The notes beneath the pieces were generated by a model. It searched no databases, was not told the DNA's origin, and saw only the letters and a program-made list of their open reading frames with translations. Shown in pieces: positions 24,610 to 33,676 of a stretch of 64,000 nt of DNA. This stretch comes from Desulfobacteraceae bacterium. Its GTDB lineage: Bacteria > Desulfobacterota > Desulfobacteria > Desulfobacterales > Desulfobacteraceae. Location of the stretch: contig JAAEMK010001108.1 of NCBI GenBank assembly GCA_024225635.1, forward strand, positions 1 to 64,000. Reading direction: 5' to 3'. A program made the translations under genes and the position numbers. Positions within the stretch are counted from its first letter, which is position 1. Every line of letters starts with the position of its first letter.

Positions 24610-25872
24610 TTATTTGTCCAGTTCAACCCTGTCATAGGGATTTCCTGCGCTGTCAAAGGCTTCATAGGTCAGTTTATTGCCATCCACCCGGATCACCTGG
24701 AAGAGCTGGCGGCCCGTTCCGATGGTTTCCACGAGGTGGTCGTAGCGGTGGTTGGCCGGGTAGGATTTGGGTCCGCATACCGAGGTGACATAGACCGTTC
24801 CCCTGTGGGGGGCGGTGGCGGGCTGGTTGTTGAAAAGCTTTTGGGTGCGGGCATAGTTGTGTTCGTGGCCCTGGAGCACCAGGTCTACGGAGTATTTGTC
24901 AAATACCGGCACAAAGAGTTCCTGGCGGTGGTGGTCGTTCCTTTTGCGTCCGGTGGAGTAGATGGGCTGGTGGATGGCTGCGATGGTCCAGGGCTGGGGA
25001 TTGTTGCTAAGGACGGTGTCGAGCCATTCCGCCTGCTCCTGGAGCTTTTCGTTGCCGTTGAGCATGATGAATCTTACGCCTTGGTAGTCGATGAAGTAGG
25101 CGGTTTCCTCGAGTCCCTTGGGGCCGTTTTGGGGCAGGGTGAACTGGGGCCGCCACAGGGAGAAGATCTTGAAGGCGTCGCCTTTTACGTACCGCTTGTC
25201 GGGGTAGGCGTGGTTGCCCGGCAGGAGGATAAAGGGTGTGGTGCGGGGAATCCATCCGAATGCGTCAAAGAGCTCCTGCCATTCGTTGTCCTGGTCTCCG
25301 TTGTCCACCATGTCGCCGACAAAATGCCAGAAGGCGGCGTCGGGGGCTTTCTGATAGGCAATGCGGAAGGTTCTTGCGCACATGGAACCGGCCTCTTCCT
25401 GGGGGTCTCCGAAATAGACGAAGGAGAAGGGCTTCGGGGCTGCCGCCGCAGTCCTGAACTGGTTCCATTCGCTCCAGTGGGCGCCGTCCCCGACCCGGTA
25501 GGCATAGAGGGTTTCGGGCTCCAGGTCCTTGAACGTGGCGGAATGGTAAAAGAAGAGGGGGGAGTCGTTGGATGTTACCGATTCCGAGCGGGCCGTGACC
25601 GTGGCGGCCCTGGTGCGGAACACGGGCGATCCGGTTGCCTTTGCGATCTCGGCCTTGGGGCTTGTGACGATGGAGTTGGTTCTCCAGGTCACGGCCTGGC
25701 TTGTGGCGGGCGATTGGGTCAGGTTGAGGATGATCCGTTGCGGGGTCAGGCCCGGCTGGGGCGCGGGTGTCGTGGTAATGGGGTTGAAACGGGCCTGGGA
25801 GCATCCGGTGATAAGGAGCAGGGCCAGCAACAGGGGGATCAGCCTTGGGTGTTTATGAAGAGTCATTGTCAA
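24610..25872 (-). CDS. Lipoprotein metallophosphoesterase, purple-acid-phosphatase type
   Basis: 420 residues. A lipoprotein signal (LALLLITGCSQ, lipidated cysteine near residue 24) is followed by a fibronectin-like N-terminal domain of purple acid phosphatases (about 40-140, with QRIILNLTQSPATSQAVTWR) and a calcineurin-like phosphoesterase domain. The metal motifs are visible: YFGDPQEEAG, HFVGDMVDNGD, LLPGNHAY, AAIHQPIYS and LQGHEHNYAR. It would release phosphate from esters outside the cytoplasm. Length and motif order match the family. No operon partner is evident; the next gene upstream is 140 bases away. Confidence 0.88.
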   Translation of the reverse strand: MTMTLHKHPRLIPLLLALLLITGCSQARFNPITTTPAPQPGLTPQRIILNLTQSPATSQAVTWRTNSIVTSPKAEIAKATGSPVFRTRAATVTARSESVTSNDSPLFFYHSATFKDLEPETLYAYRVGDGAHWSEWNQFRTAAAAPKPFSFVYFGDPQEEAGSMCARTFRIAYQKAPDAAFWHFVGDMVDNGDQDNEWQELFDAFGWIPRTTPFILLPGNHAYPDKRYVKGDAFKIFSLWRPQFTLPQNGPKGLEETAYFIDYQGVRFIMLNGNEKLQEQAEWLDTVLSNNPQPWTIAAIHQPIYSTGRKRNDHHRQELFVPVFDKYSVDLVLQGHEHNYARTQKLFNNQPATAPHRGTVYVTSVCGPKSYPANHRYDHLVETIGTGRQLFQVIRVDGNKLTYEAFDSAGNPYDRVELDK

Positions 25873-26011
25873 TATCCTTTGGGTTCGGCGTTTGTGATAT
25901 GGTTTATAAAAGGGATTTCATCACATTTTATGGATTACGGCAAGTGATCCCTGTTTATAAAGCGTGGTGCAACGGGTCCCCCGGGCATTGCAATGCATGG
26001 CTGCTTCCCGT

Positions 26012-26812
26012 TCAGAGGGCGGCCCCGGCCGGTTCAAGGTGGCGGGGGGTGACCACCAGGACGCCGTGCCGGGTGTGGTCGCACTGGATGTTGCTGCCAA
26101 GGACCTCCCTTAGCATGGTGTCGTTCATGATGTCCTGGGTTTTGCCGAGGGCAAGTATTACACCCTCCTTGAGCATGGCCACCCGGTCGCAATAGAACAG
26201 GGCCAGGTTGGGATCGTGGAGGGTGATAAGCGCCGTGACGTTCCGGCGTTTGACAAGGTCCCTCACAAGCTCCATCACCGAGTGCTGGTTGGAATAATCC
26301 AGGTGGGTGTTGGGCTCGTCCAGGAGCATGATGGGGGTATCCTGGTACAGGGCCCTTGCGATCATCACAAGCTGGCGTTCCCCGCCCGACAGCCGGTTGA
26401 ACAGGCGGTTGGCGAGCTTTTCGCCCCCCACCTCTTCCAGGGCGGCGGTGGCCCGGCTGATCTCCTTGCGGCCCGGGGATGCCCAGGGTTTCATTCTGGC
26501 GACGGCCCCCATGAGGACCATGTCGATGCAGGAGAAGGAGAAGGCCGATTGGGCGGCCTGGGGCACCACGCTGATGAGCCGGGCGATCTCCATGCGGTTG
26601 AGTTCTGCAATGTTTTGCCTGTTGGCCCATACCTTGCCCCTGAGGGGGTTGAGGGTGCCGTTGATGCACCGGATCAGGGTGGTTTTGCCCGAGCCGTTCT
26701 CCCCCATGAGGGCGCAGATGGAGCCCCGTTGCAGGGAGAGGTTGATGTGGGTCAGTACGGGTGCTTTGCCATAGCCTGCGGTGAGGTTCTCAATTACAAG
26801 ACTTGATTCCAA
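26012..26812 (-). CDS. FecE/BtuD-type ABC transporter ATPase (importer 1)
   Basis: 266 residues with Walker A GENGSGKTT, signature LSGGERQLVMIARAL, Walker B IMLLDEPNTHLD and H-loop LHDPNLA, of the FepC/BtuD/FecE branch that imports iron-siderophores, haem or cobalamin. It overlaps the permease gene by 23 bases and is the third gene after the binding protein. The C-terminal part (GSNIQCDHTRHGVLVVTPRH) is the usual regulatory tail of this branch. The substrate is not determinable from the sequence; the TonB receptor directly upstream suggests an outer-membrane-imported metal chelate. Confidence 0.92.
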   Translation of the reverse strand: MESSLVIENLTAGYGKAPVLTHINLSLQRGSICALMGENGSGKTTLIRCINGTLNPLRGKVWANRQNIAELNRMEIARLISVVPQAAQSAFSFSCIDMVLMGAVARMKPWASPGRKEISRATAALEEVGGEKLANRLFNRLSGGERQLVMIARALYQDTPIMLLDEPNTHLDYSNQHSVMELVRDLVKRRNVTALITLHDPNLALFYCDRVAMLKEGVILALGKTQDIMNDTMLREVLGSNIQCDHTRHGVLVVTPRHLEPAGAAL

Positions 26813-27818
26813 TTCCTACTCCTTGGTTGCCTGTCACGAGATATCCCAGGAACGGAGCGCCGAACATGGATGTGACAATGCTTATGGGGATCTCCGACAG
26901 CAACAGGGTGCGCGCCAGGGTATCCATCAAAAGAAGAAAAACGCCCCCCACGATGCCTGCCGCCGGGAGCAGTCGCCTGTGCTCCGAGCCGACGAGATAT
27001 CTTGCAATGTGGGGAATGATAAGGCCGATCCAGGCCACATTGCCGACGGCGGCAACCGAGGACGCGACCATGAGGGTGCTTGTGGTTATGTAGAAGATCC
27101 GCCACCGGGATACGTTCATGCCGAGACAAAGGGCGTCCTCTTCATCCTGGGTCATGACGTTGAGCCGCCAGGAGAAAATGGTCAGCAGCAGGGAGCCCAG
27201 GACCACAAAGGGCAGGGTCACCTCCACCTTGGACCAGGACGCCGTGTGGAAACTGCCCATGATCCAGAAGATGATCTTGGACATCTGGTCATAGGGGTTG
27301 GCCACGTACATGAGGATCGACAGGCCCGCCTGGAACACCGAAGACACGGCAATGCCCGCGATCACGAGAACGGATGAGGAGCGGTCCCGGCTTTTTGAGG
27401 CAAGGAGATAGGCCATGGACACGGCAAACACGCCCCAGCAGAAGGCGTTGGTCTGGACCGCCCAGGCCGTGGTGGCGAAAAACATGATGGCAAGGGCCGC
27501 GCCAAAGCAGGAGCCGGCCGTGACCCCCAGGATATCGGGGGCGGCCAGGGGGTTCTTGAACATGGCCTGGAAAACCGTGCCCGCAATGGAAAGCCCGCTG
27601 CCCACGGCAAAGGCCAGGATGACCCTGGGCACCCGGATGTTCCAGAAGATCATCTGGATCTCATGGGAGGGCGGGGCGTAAAACCCCTTGATGCCCAGGC
27701 TTGACAGGACGATCCTGCCCACATCCGTAAGGCCGATGGTGTAACGCCCCAGCGAGAGGGAGAGAACCAGGACGGGCAGAAACCCGAATATCAATATCAT
27801 TAAAATACGCTTTTTCAT
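26790..27818 (-). CDS. FecCD/BtuC-type ABC permease (importer 1)
   Basis: About 342 residues from the ATG at 27818, which begins a clean first membrane helix (MKKRILMILIFGFLPVLVLS). The frame is open to 28049, but that upstream part has no helix or ribosome site. About nine to ten membrane helices are visible, with the family motifs RVILAFAVGSGLSIAG, NPLAAPDILGVTAG, IGLIIPHIARYLVG and GAPFLGYLV. It forms the channel with the ATPase at 26012-26812 and receives substrate from the binding protein at 27887-28906. Confidence 0.9.
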   Translation of the reverse strand: MKKRILMILIFGFLPVLVLSLSLGRYTIGLTDVGRIVLSSLGIKGFYAPPSHEIQMIFWNIRVPRVILAFAVGSGLSIAGTVFQAMFKNPLAAPDILGVTAGSCFGAALAIMFFATTAWAVQTNAFCWGVFAVSMAYLLASKSRDRSSSVLVIAGIAVSSVFQAGLSILMYVANPYDQMSKIIFWIMGSFHTASWSKVEVTLPFVVLGSLLLTIFSWRLNVMTQDEEDALCLGMNVSRWRIFYITTSTLMVASSVAAVGNVAWIGLIIPHIARYLVGSEHRRLLPAAGIVGGVFLLLMDTLARTLLLSEIPISIVTSMFGAPFLGYLVTGNQGVGIGIKSCN

Positions 27819-27886
27819 AAAACCTGGAAACCACCGGCTGTACGGGCTGTCGCAAACTTCCCTCATTTGCCCGGACCGCCGGTCTG

Positions 27887-28906
27887 TTATAGTTTTCCTC
27901 CCATGGATGTAAATGAATGGCCCACATACCGGGTGTAGAATCCGTCGGCAAGCGCCGTCATGTCGATATCCCTGAACCGGTCGGGATAAAGGGTTTTGGC
28001 CGACCAGACAATGCCCAGCACGCAGTTGGGAGCGGGATAATCCCACCACCCGATGTTTGACGGAAACGAGTATACCCTTTTGTTCTTGATCGCTTTGACC
28101 GTTTTAAAGTGGGGGTTGTTGAAAATCCTGTCCTCTTCATAGAGGTCCAGGCTGGAGCCCAGGAAAATAACGTCCGGGTTCCATGCGGAGATCTGCTCCG
28201 GGGAAACCGTGGCCCAGTAGCCGGGCAGGGCGGCTGCCACATTGTCGGCGGAGGCGTGCCCGAGCATCTGGTCCTGGAGCATGTGGCCCGTGGCAACTGA
28301 ATAGACGCTTTTGGGCCCTGAAAACATCACCCTGACCCGCTCCTCCGGGGGGAGATCCCCAAGCCTGTCATGGACCATGTCCAGGAGGCCCCGGCACTCG
28401 TTGAGGTAGCGGTTGGCCGCATCTTCGCAATTCAGGACCTTGCCCAGGATTTTTACGGCCTGGAAGCTCTCCGCCAGGGTTTCTCCCGTGATGGCGAATA
28501 CGCTGATGCCCGCGTTCTCAAACAGTTCGATGGCCGCTTCGTCCCTGGAGGCATAGATGAATATCACCTGGGGCCTCAGGGATATCAGGCCTTCTACATT
28601 GATGGTGCTGCTTCTGAGCTGCTTTGGGATGGCCGCGAACTTTTGATCCACCTTTTCAAGGGCCAGGGCTTCCCTGCCCAGGATGCCCTGGCAGACCATT
28701 TTGTCCTGCTGGCCCAGGGCGTGGATGATCTTGCCTCCGAAATGGTGCAGGGCGGCTATGCGCTCTACTTTTTCCGGTATCATTACCACCCGGCCCAGCT
28801 GGTCTTTTACCGGGATCTTTTTTTCCCGGGGGATGTCGGGGGAACATCCCTGGAGAAGAAAGATAATTTGTAGGATTGATATGATGCTAATAACTTTCTT
28901 TAGCAT
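27887..28906 (-). CDS. Periplasmic metal-chelate binding lipoprotein (importer 1)
   Basis: 339 residues. A lipoprotein signal with the lipobox LLQGC puts the cysteine near residue 21. It has the two-lobed TroA/FhuD-type fold of family PeriplBP_2: DQLGRVVMIPEKVERIAAL, GLISLRPQVIFIYA, GISVFAITGETLAESFQAVK, and ISAWNPDVIFLGSS. It captures the chelate in the periplasm and delivers it to the permease. It starts 17 bases after the upstream TonB receptor gene, so receptor, binding protein, permease and ATPase are one transcript. Confidence 0.9.
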   Translation of the reverse strand: MLKKVISIISILQIIFLLQGCSPDIPREKKIPVKDQLGRVVMIPEKVERIAALHHFGGKIIHALGQQDKMVCQGILGREALALEKVDQKFAAIPKQLRSSTINVEGLISLRPQVIFIYASRDEAAIELFENAGISVFAITGETLAESFQAVKILGKVLNCEDAANRYLNECRGLLDMVHDRLGDLPPEERVRVMFSGPKSVYSVATGHMLQDQMLGHASADNVAAALPGYWATVSPEQISAWNPDVIFLGSSLDLYEEDRIFNNPHFKTVKAIKNKRVYSFPSNIGWWDYPAPNCVLGIVWSAKTLYPDRFRDIDMTALADGFYTRYVGHSFTSMGGKL

Positions 28907-28922
28907 GTTGTTCTCCCGTTCC

Positions 28923-30926
28923 TTAGAAGGTTAGGGTCATGCCGGCGAGGAAGTTCCTGCCGGGCATGGGGCCGTTGCTTTCTTCATAGTCCTCGTCCAT
29001 GAGATTCTTCACATCAAGGAAGATCTCTGAATCCAGGCCATGGATCATGGGCAGCTTCTGGACTAACCTGGCGTTTATCAGGAAGAAGCTGTCATACTCG
29101 ATCTCGTTGCCTTTTTTGTCATATTCGATCTGGTCCGAGGTGTAGGACGCCTGGAGAAAGGTTGACAGCCCGAAGTCAAAGGCGTATCCCAGGCCCAGGT
29201 TGAGTTTATGCTCGGGGGTGTCTTCCGCATCCAGTTCCGGGCTTGAGCTGTCCGCCCTATCCTTGGAGGACAGCCAGGTGTAGTTTACATTGAGGTCCAG
29301 CTTGTCAATGGGGGTGAGGGCGATATCAAATTCCACTCCCTTGATGGTGCTTTCTCCAATGTTCGTATAGATCTGGTCATTCCTTTTATAAACGATCCTG
29401 TCGTCAATATCGTTGTAAAACAGGGCCATGGAGAGGTTGAGCCATTGGTTGAACTGTTTGGACGCACCCACCTCATAGGCGATGGTCTGCTGGGCGTCCA
29501 GGTCGGGATTGCCCCCCGCCGCCTTGCTGTACAGCTCCTTCAACTGGGGAAATCTTGTTTTCTTGCCCACGGATGCATGCAGGGCAAAGGTGTCGGTTAC
29601 ATCATAGACGATTCCCATCTGGGGATTGAAGGCATCCACTTTATCGGGAACAGGCTGGTTGTTTGCTTTTTTAGGATCTTTGGTGTCGTAGCTGAAGCCC
29701 GCGATCATTGATAATTTGTCGATGGCCAGGATCTCGTTTTCAACGGCAAACGAATAGGTGTCCGCTTCATATTCTTCCTGGGGCCGTAAGCCGGGGTTGG
29801 AACCCGTATCAATGTAATCCTGCTGTTTGTGGTTGTCCTTGAGGTAGTTCATGCCGAGCTTCAGCTGGCTCCATGGACCCAGGTCCACATAGGCCTGCAC
29901 CTCGCCGCCGTAGCTTTTGTCGTCGTAGCTGCTGGTCTCAAACCATTTCTTTTTTGAGGGGGTGCTGTGATCCTCGTCCCAGCTGACATCCTCCAGGGTG
30001 TCGTCATGGTCGACATAAAACATCCTGGCTTTCATGGTGACCCTGTCGGTGACATCGTGCTGGCCCACCAGGTTTAACTGCCACTGGTCCCACTCGTTAT
30101 ACTTCCAGTAGCGGTAGCTGTGTGTGGGGCATCCCTTTTCATTGTTGTGGTAGTCAAAGGAGAGGTAAACCTTGGAATCGGTATCATACTCATACCCCAG
30201 CTTGGCATTGGCGGTGCGTTTGATGAAATCACTCAGGTCCCGGGTGCCGCCGTCCTCGTTGAATTCGGTGCCAAGGCCCGTCAGGCCGTTGTGCTCATCA
30301 AAATCATCGGACAGCTCGAATCCGTCGGATGAACGATACCCGTAGCTCATCCAATAGTTGAACTTGCCGAGGGCCGCGCCGTGGCTTGCGGCATAGTTTT
30401 GTGTATTATTCTCGCCAAAGGAGGTGGTGAAGGTGGTGACAGGTTTTTTTCCGCCTTTTTTGGTGATGATGTTGATGACGCCGCCCATGGTGTTTGAGCC
30501 GTAAAGGACCGATGAAGCGCCCTTGGTCACCTCTATCCTGGCAATGGAATCAACCGGGATCAGGTCCAGGTCCAGGGAGCCGAAATAGGATTCATGGGCA
30601 GGGACTCCGTCGATCAACACCTTGACATCGACCTGGTCAAATCCCCTCAGCTTCAGGTTCGTGTTCTTGCCGTTGGCTTGAACGTCAATTCCCGGCACAA
30701 AGTCGAGGGCTTCGGCAACGGATTGCGCCCCCCGTTTTTTGATCTCTTCCACGGTGATGGTGTTGACCGTGGTTGCAAGGCCGATGTTTCCGCCCTTATC
30801 CTTTACAAGCACATCCCCAAGTTCAAAAACATCTTCGGCCGCCTTGATTTCCATGGCCGGGGACAAGCTTGCCTGGCCCAGCATTCCCAGCAAGACAACA
30901 AAAGAAAACAGCATTCTTTTGTTCAT
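28923..30926 (-). CDS. TonB-dependent outer-membrane receptor 1
   Basis: 667 residues. A signal peptide (1-24, ending SLSPAMEIKA) is followed by a TonB-box-like DVLVKDKG, a plug domain (about 50-160, with VAEALDFVPGIDVQA, LRGFDQVDVKVLIDGVPAHE and SVLYGSNTMGGVINIITKKG), and a 22-strand barrel ending in the outer-membrane signature phenylalanine (GMTLTF). It is of the BtuB/siderophore-receptor type. It heads the importer 1 operon on the minus strand. Its promoter is probably near 31030-31050, where TTGACA is read on the minus strand. Confidence 0.92.
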   Translation of the reverse strand: MNKRMLFSFVVLLGMLGQASLSPAMEIKAAEDVFELGDVLVKDKGGNIGLATTVNTITVEEIKKRGAQSVAEALDFVPGIDVQANGKNTNLKLRGFDQVDVKVLIDGVPAHESYFGSLDLDLIPVDSIARIEVTKGASSVLYGSNTMGGVINIITKKGGKKPVTTFTTSFGENNTQNYAASHGAALGKFNYWMSYGYRSSDGFELSDDFDEHNGLTGLGTEFNEDGGTRDLSDFIKRTANAKLGYEYDTDSKVYLSFDYHNNEKGCPTHSYRYWKYNEWDQWQLNLVGQHDVTDRVTMKARMFYVDHDDTLEDVSWDEDHSTPSKKKWFETSSYDDKSYGGEVQAYVDLGPWSQLKLGMNYLKDNHKQQDYIDTGSNPGLRPQEEYEADTYSFAVENEILAIDKLSMIAGFSYDTKDPKKANNQPVPDKVDAFNPQMGIVYDVTDTFALHASVGKKTRFPQLKELYSKAAGGNPDLDAQQTIAYEVGASKQFNQWLNLSMALFYNDIDDRIVYKRNDQIYTNIGESTIKGVEFDIALTPIDKLDLNVNYTWLSSKDRADSSSPELDAEDTPEHKLNLGLGYAFDFGLSTFLQASYTSDQIEYDKKGNEIEYDSFFLINARLVQKLPMIHGLDSEIFLDVKNLMDEDYEESNGPMPGRNFLAGMTLTF

Positions 30927-30989
30927 ATGATACTCCTCTAAAAATTAAATTAGTTAGGGGGCTCATTTTATTCTCGCAAGAATGGTCCC

Positions 30990-31060
30990 CTCGTTAAAAA
31001 TTAAGAATCATCGGTATAATTCCTGGTTATTATTGTCAAGGAAAGTTTTATTTAGGTTTT
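30990..31060 (-). promoter_or_regulatory. Candidate sigma-70 promoter region of TonB receptor 1
   Basis: On the minus strand the run CTTGACAATAATAACCAGG is followed by AATTATACC, giving a good -35 (TTGACA) and an imperfect -10 with 15-17 bases between. A similar CTTGACAATAA occurs on the minus strand near 33375-33390, upstream of receptor 2, suggesting shared control. The spacing is not ideal, so the call is tentative. Confidence 0.4.
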
Positions 31061-31158
31061 AATGTGGAGTCTTGCTGACCGATAATGACTGAAAGCGACT
31101 TCATGGCGGCGGGAGGGCAGGGGAGTCATGGAGCGGGGTAAAAACAGGGAGAAGGAGG

Positions 31159-31189
31159 GGAGACGGCCCCTGGATTCGGGGCCGTCTCC
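31159..31189 (-). terminator. Strong hairpin after TonB receptor 2
   Basis: GGAGACGGCCCC (31159-31170) and GGGGCCGTCTCC (31178-31189) form a perfect 12-bp stem with a 7-base loop, 25 bases beyond the stop of the minus-strand receptor gene. A clear run of U is lacking, so it may work as a barrier to decay or a weak terminator between the two receptor genes. Confidence 0.65.
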
Positions 31190-31214
31190 CTTGGATGGTG
31201 CGGTGTTTCAGGGA

Positions 31215-33278
31215 TTACAGGTCAAGCTTGAAGCCGACCCTGAAGTTCCTTCCCCGGCTGGGGAAACCGATCTCCTGCTCGTAATCCTCGTCAAAGATGT
31301 TGTCCAGCTCCGCATAGAGGCTCATCTTGTCACGGAATTTTTTGGAAATACGGGAGTTGACGATGAAATAGTCGTCGCTCTCCGTGATATCCTCATCCGG
31401 GTCCTGGGGAGTCGGCAGGTCTTCGTATACGCCGTCCACATAGATGCCCTGGAGGTTCACCTTCACCAGGACCTTGGGGATCGTTGCAGTGCATCCCACG
31501 CCGAACTTGTTCTCGGGCACTCCGGCCACCTTGGTTGTGACCCTTTTGCTGCTGTCGTTTTCCGCATTATTATAGGTGTAGTTTGCGTTCATTGAGAAGT
31601 AGTCGCAAAAAACAATGTTAAGGGCGGTCTCGAATCCCAGCATGGTGACGTCTTCAACGTTGGTGTAAATGTCGAATCCATTGGTGTCCGTATCATAGTC
31701 ACGGGAGATCCAGCCGTCGACGTCGTGGTAGAATCCGGCAACGTCCATGGTGATCCGTTTGTTGAAGCTCTTTGTCACACCCAGGGTGTAGTTGATGCTT
31801 TCTTCAGCCTCCAGGTCCGGGTTGCCGCCCTTGCTTGAATAGAGCTGGCCCAGGGCCGGAAACCGTGTCTTTTTGGCGATGGAACCGTAGAATTTGCTAT
31901 GGTTCGTATCCCAGGTAAAGCCGATCATGGGGTTGACTTCGGACATGGTGTCCGGGGTTTCCTTGTCTTCCTGGCCCTTGAAGATGTATTCCTTTTTGGA
32001 GATCTTGTCATAAACGTAGTCTTCAGCGTCGTTTATTTTGAACCAGTCATAGGATACGCCTGCGTAGACGGACAGGCCGAAATCCGTGAAGAATTCGTGC
32101 TCCGTGCCGATGGAGCCAGTGTCTCCGGTGTATTCGTTAAAGGGCAGGTATTCGTCCCCCCGGTCTTCATGGGTGTCCCGCTTGAAGTGCAGGGAAACAT
32201 GGCCCTTGTGCATGTCGGCAAACTGGAAATCACCAAACAGGGAGCCGCCCACAAAGTTGTCCTTGAAGGAGCTTTTTGAGATCTCAGTGGCGTAATCCGG
32301 GCCGTCAAAGGATACGTAGACATCCTCATGGTCGTGGTAGAAAAGCTTGCCCCGGAGGGTCAGTGCGCTTGAGATCACCTGGCTGCCGCTTAAGTCCACG
32401 CCCCAGTCCCTGTATTCGTCAAACCGTGAATAGGTTGAAAAGCCCGGTTTGTCACCTGCTTTGGGGAAGTATTTGGCGTAGTCGGTAGCAGGGGGATGGC
32501 CAAACTCGGAATCCATAATATGGAAGCTGACAAAATACTCGGACTCGGGTGTGGGATTGATGCCCGCCCTTGCCCAGAATCTGTCCTTGTCATAGTCGGA
32601 GTTGTTCCGGGTTCCGCCGTCTTCGAGGATCTTTCCCTTGACTTCCCGGGGGTCGAAATCGTCTGACATGGCCCATCCGTCGGACTCTTCATGGCTATAG
32701 CTCAACCAGTAGTTGATGGCCCCGACCTGGTTGCCGTGGGAGATGGAGCCGGAGTAGGTGTCATTCTCTCCCATCTCGCCCTGGAAACTGAAGCTGGGTT
32801 TTTGGGTGCCTTTTTTGGTGACCACGTTGATAACGGCAATCTGGGCATTGGCGCCGTAGAGAACGGAAGGGGCGTTCTTGGAGATCTCGATTTTGCTGAT
32901 GATCCCGGCGGGAATCTGGTCAAGGTTGAGTTTGCCGTAGTTTGTCTCGTAGTAGGGGATACCGTCAATTAAAAAGAGCGCCTTTTCCTGGCCAAAGCCG
33001 TGGATGGAAATTTCAGGCTCGTTTTTGTTGCCCCGGGTCATGGTGACGCCCGGTGCGAACTTAAGGGCGTCCGCAAGGGTCTTGCTGTTGGTGGCCTCGA
33101 TCTCATCATGGTTGATGACCTGGGAGATGCCGATGTCCGTTACATCCGCTTTTTCACTTTTGACCACGATGTCGCCCAGGGTAAATGTGTCCTGGTCATC
33201 CGGCGTGGCGGCGTACAGGTTTCCAACGGCCACTGTCATCAGAAACGCGGCTGTCAGAACGTATCGTTTGAACTTCAT
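31215..33278 (-). CDS. TonB-dependent outer-membrane receptor 2
   Basis: 687 residues. A signal peptide (1-23) is followed by a TonB-box-like DIVVKSEKAD, a plug with LADALKFAPGVTMTRG, IHGFGQEKALFLIDGIPYYE and SVLYGANAQIAVINVVTKKG, and a barrel ending RVGFKLDL. It differs clearly from receptor 1 (no phenylalanine at the end, and different plug loops), so it may take a different chelate. It lies between the divergent plus-strand importer 2 and the importer 1 operon, separated from the latter by a strong hairpin. It probably has its own promoter in 33290-33580. Confidence 0.9.
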   Translation of the reverse strand: MKFKRYVLTAAFLMTVAVGNLYAATPDDQDTFTLGDIVVKSEKADVTDIGISQVINHDEIEATNSKTLADALKFAPGVTMTRGNKNEPEISIHGFGQEKALFLIDGIPYYETNYGKLNLDQIPAGIISKIEISKNAPSVLYGANAQIAVINVVTKKGTQKPSFSFQGEMGENDTYSGSISHGNQVGAINYWLSYSHEESDGWAMSDDFDPREVKGKILEDGGTRNNSDYDKDRFWARAGINPTPESEYFVSFHIMDSEFGHPPATDYAKYFPKAGDKPGFSTYSRFDEYRDWGVDLSGSQVISSALTLRGKLFYHDHEDVYVSFDGPDYATEISKSSFKDNFVGGSLFGDFQFADMHKGHVSLHFKRDTHEDRGDEYLPFNEYTGDTGSIGTEHEFFTDFGLSVYAGVSYDWFKINDAEDYVYDKISKKEYIFKGQEDKETPDTMSEVNPMIGFTWDTNHSKFYGSIAKKTRFPALGQLYSSKGGNPDLEAEESINYTLGVTKSFNKRITMDVAGFYHDVDGWISRDYDTDTNGFDIYTNVEDVTMLGFETALNIVFCDYFSMNANYTYNNAENDSSKRVTTKVAGVPENKFGVGCTATIPKVLVKVNLQGIYVDGVYEDLPTPQDPDEDITESDDYFIVNSRISKKFRDKMSLYAELDNIFDEDYEQEIGFPSRGRNFRVGFKLDL

Positions 33279-33316
33279 TTTATTCCTCCTTTTAAAAAGA
33301 ATATGCGTTGAATGGG

Positions 33317-33333
33317 TGTAAATTTTGTTTACA
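33317..33333. promoter_or_regulatory. Palindrome TGTAAA-N5-TTTACA upstream of TonB receptor 2
   Basis: The perfect 6-bp inverted repeat TGTAAATTTTGTTTACA is 38 bases upstream of the receptor 2 start. The region up to the divergent importer 2 gene (33334-33676) also holds CTTGACAATAA-like and AATAATAACAATT elements. It is a plausible repressor operator for metal control; which regulator is unknown, and it is not a match to the classical Fur box. Confidence 0.45.
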
Positions 33334-33676
33334 ATCCCTCGGTTAAGCCTCGCATTCTGTTGTTTGGGTAAGTTATTGTCAAGATTTTTTTGGGTTGAAG
33401 CTTGTCGGGAATATTGATAACCAATAATAACAATTGGCTGTGGCAGCCGGTTTGTTTCCTGATGAGGGGGATGCCATGTGGGGTTTTAATAATTTTGTGC
33501 CTTTGGGCGTGTAATATTTGGGTGTTTCTGGTTCGTATTTTCATGTACTCGAGGGAAGTTTCCTGATGCCCAGTAATTGATTGACATTTATGTTTCGCTT
33601 TCTTATAAACCCCTATCCTTGGACCGGTTCCGGTCTGTTCAGGGCGGATGCAATAATGACGAACAGGAGTGAAAAG

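Noticed and set aside
24736-25947. 403-codon open frame on the plus strand, opposite the phosphoesterase gene
   Set aside because: It is an antisense shadow of the GC-rich phosphoesterase gene. Its valine- and glycine-rich translation resembles no protein and it has no ribosome site.
30927-31214. Cobalamin riboswitch before the TonB receptor
   Set aside because: The conserved B12-box could not be found in this stretch or before receptor 2, so a cobalamin riboswitch cannot be supported.
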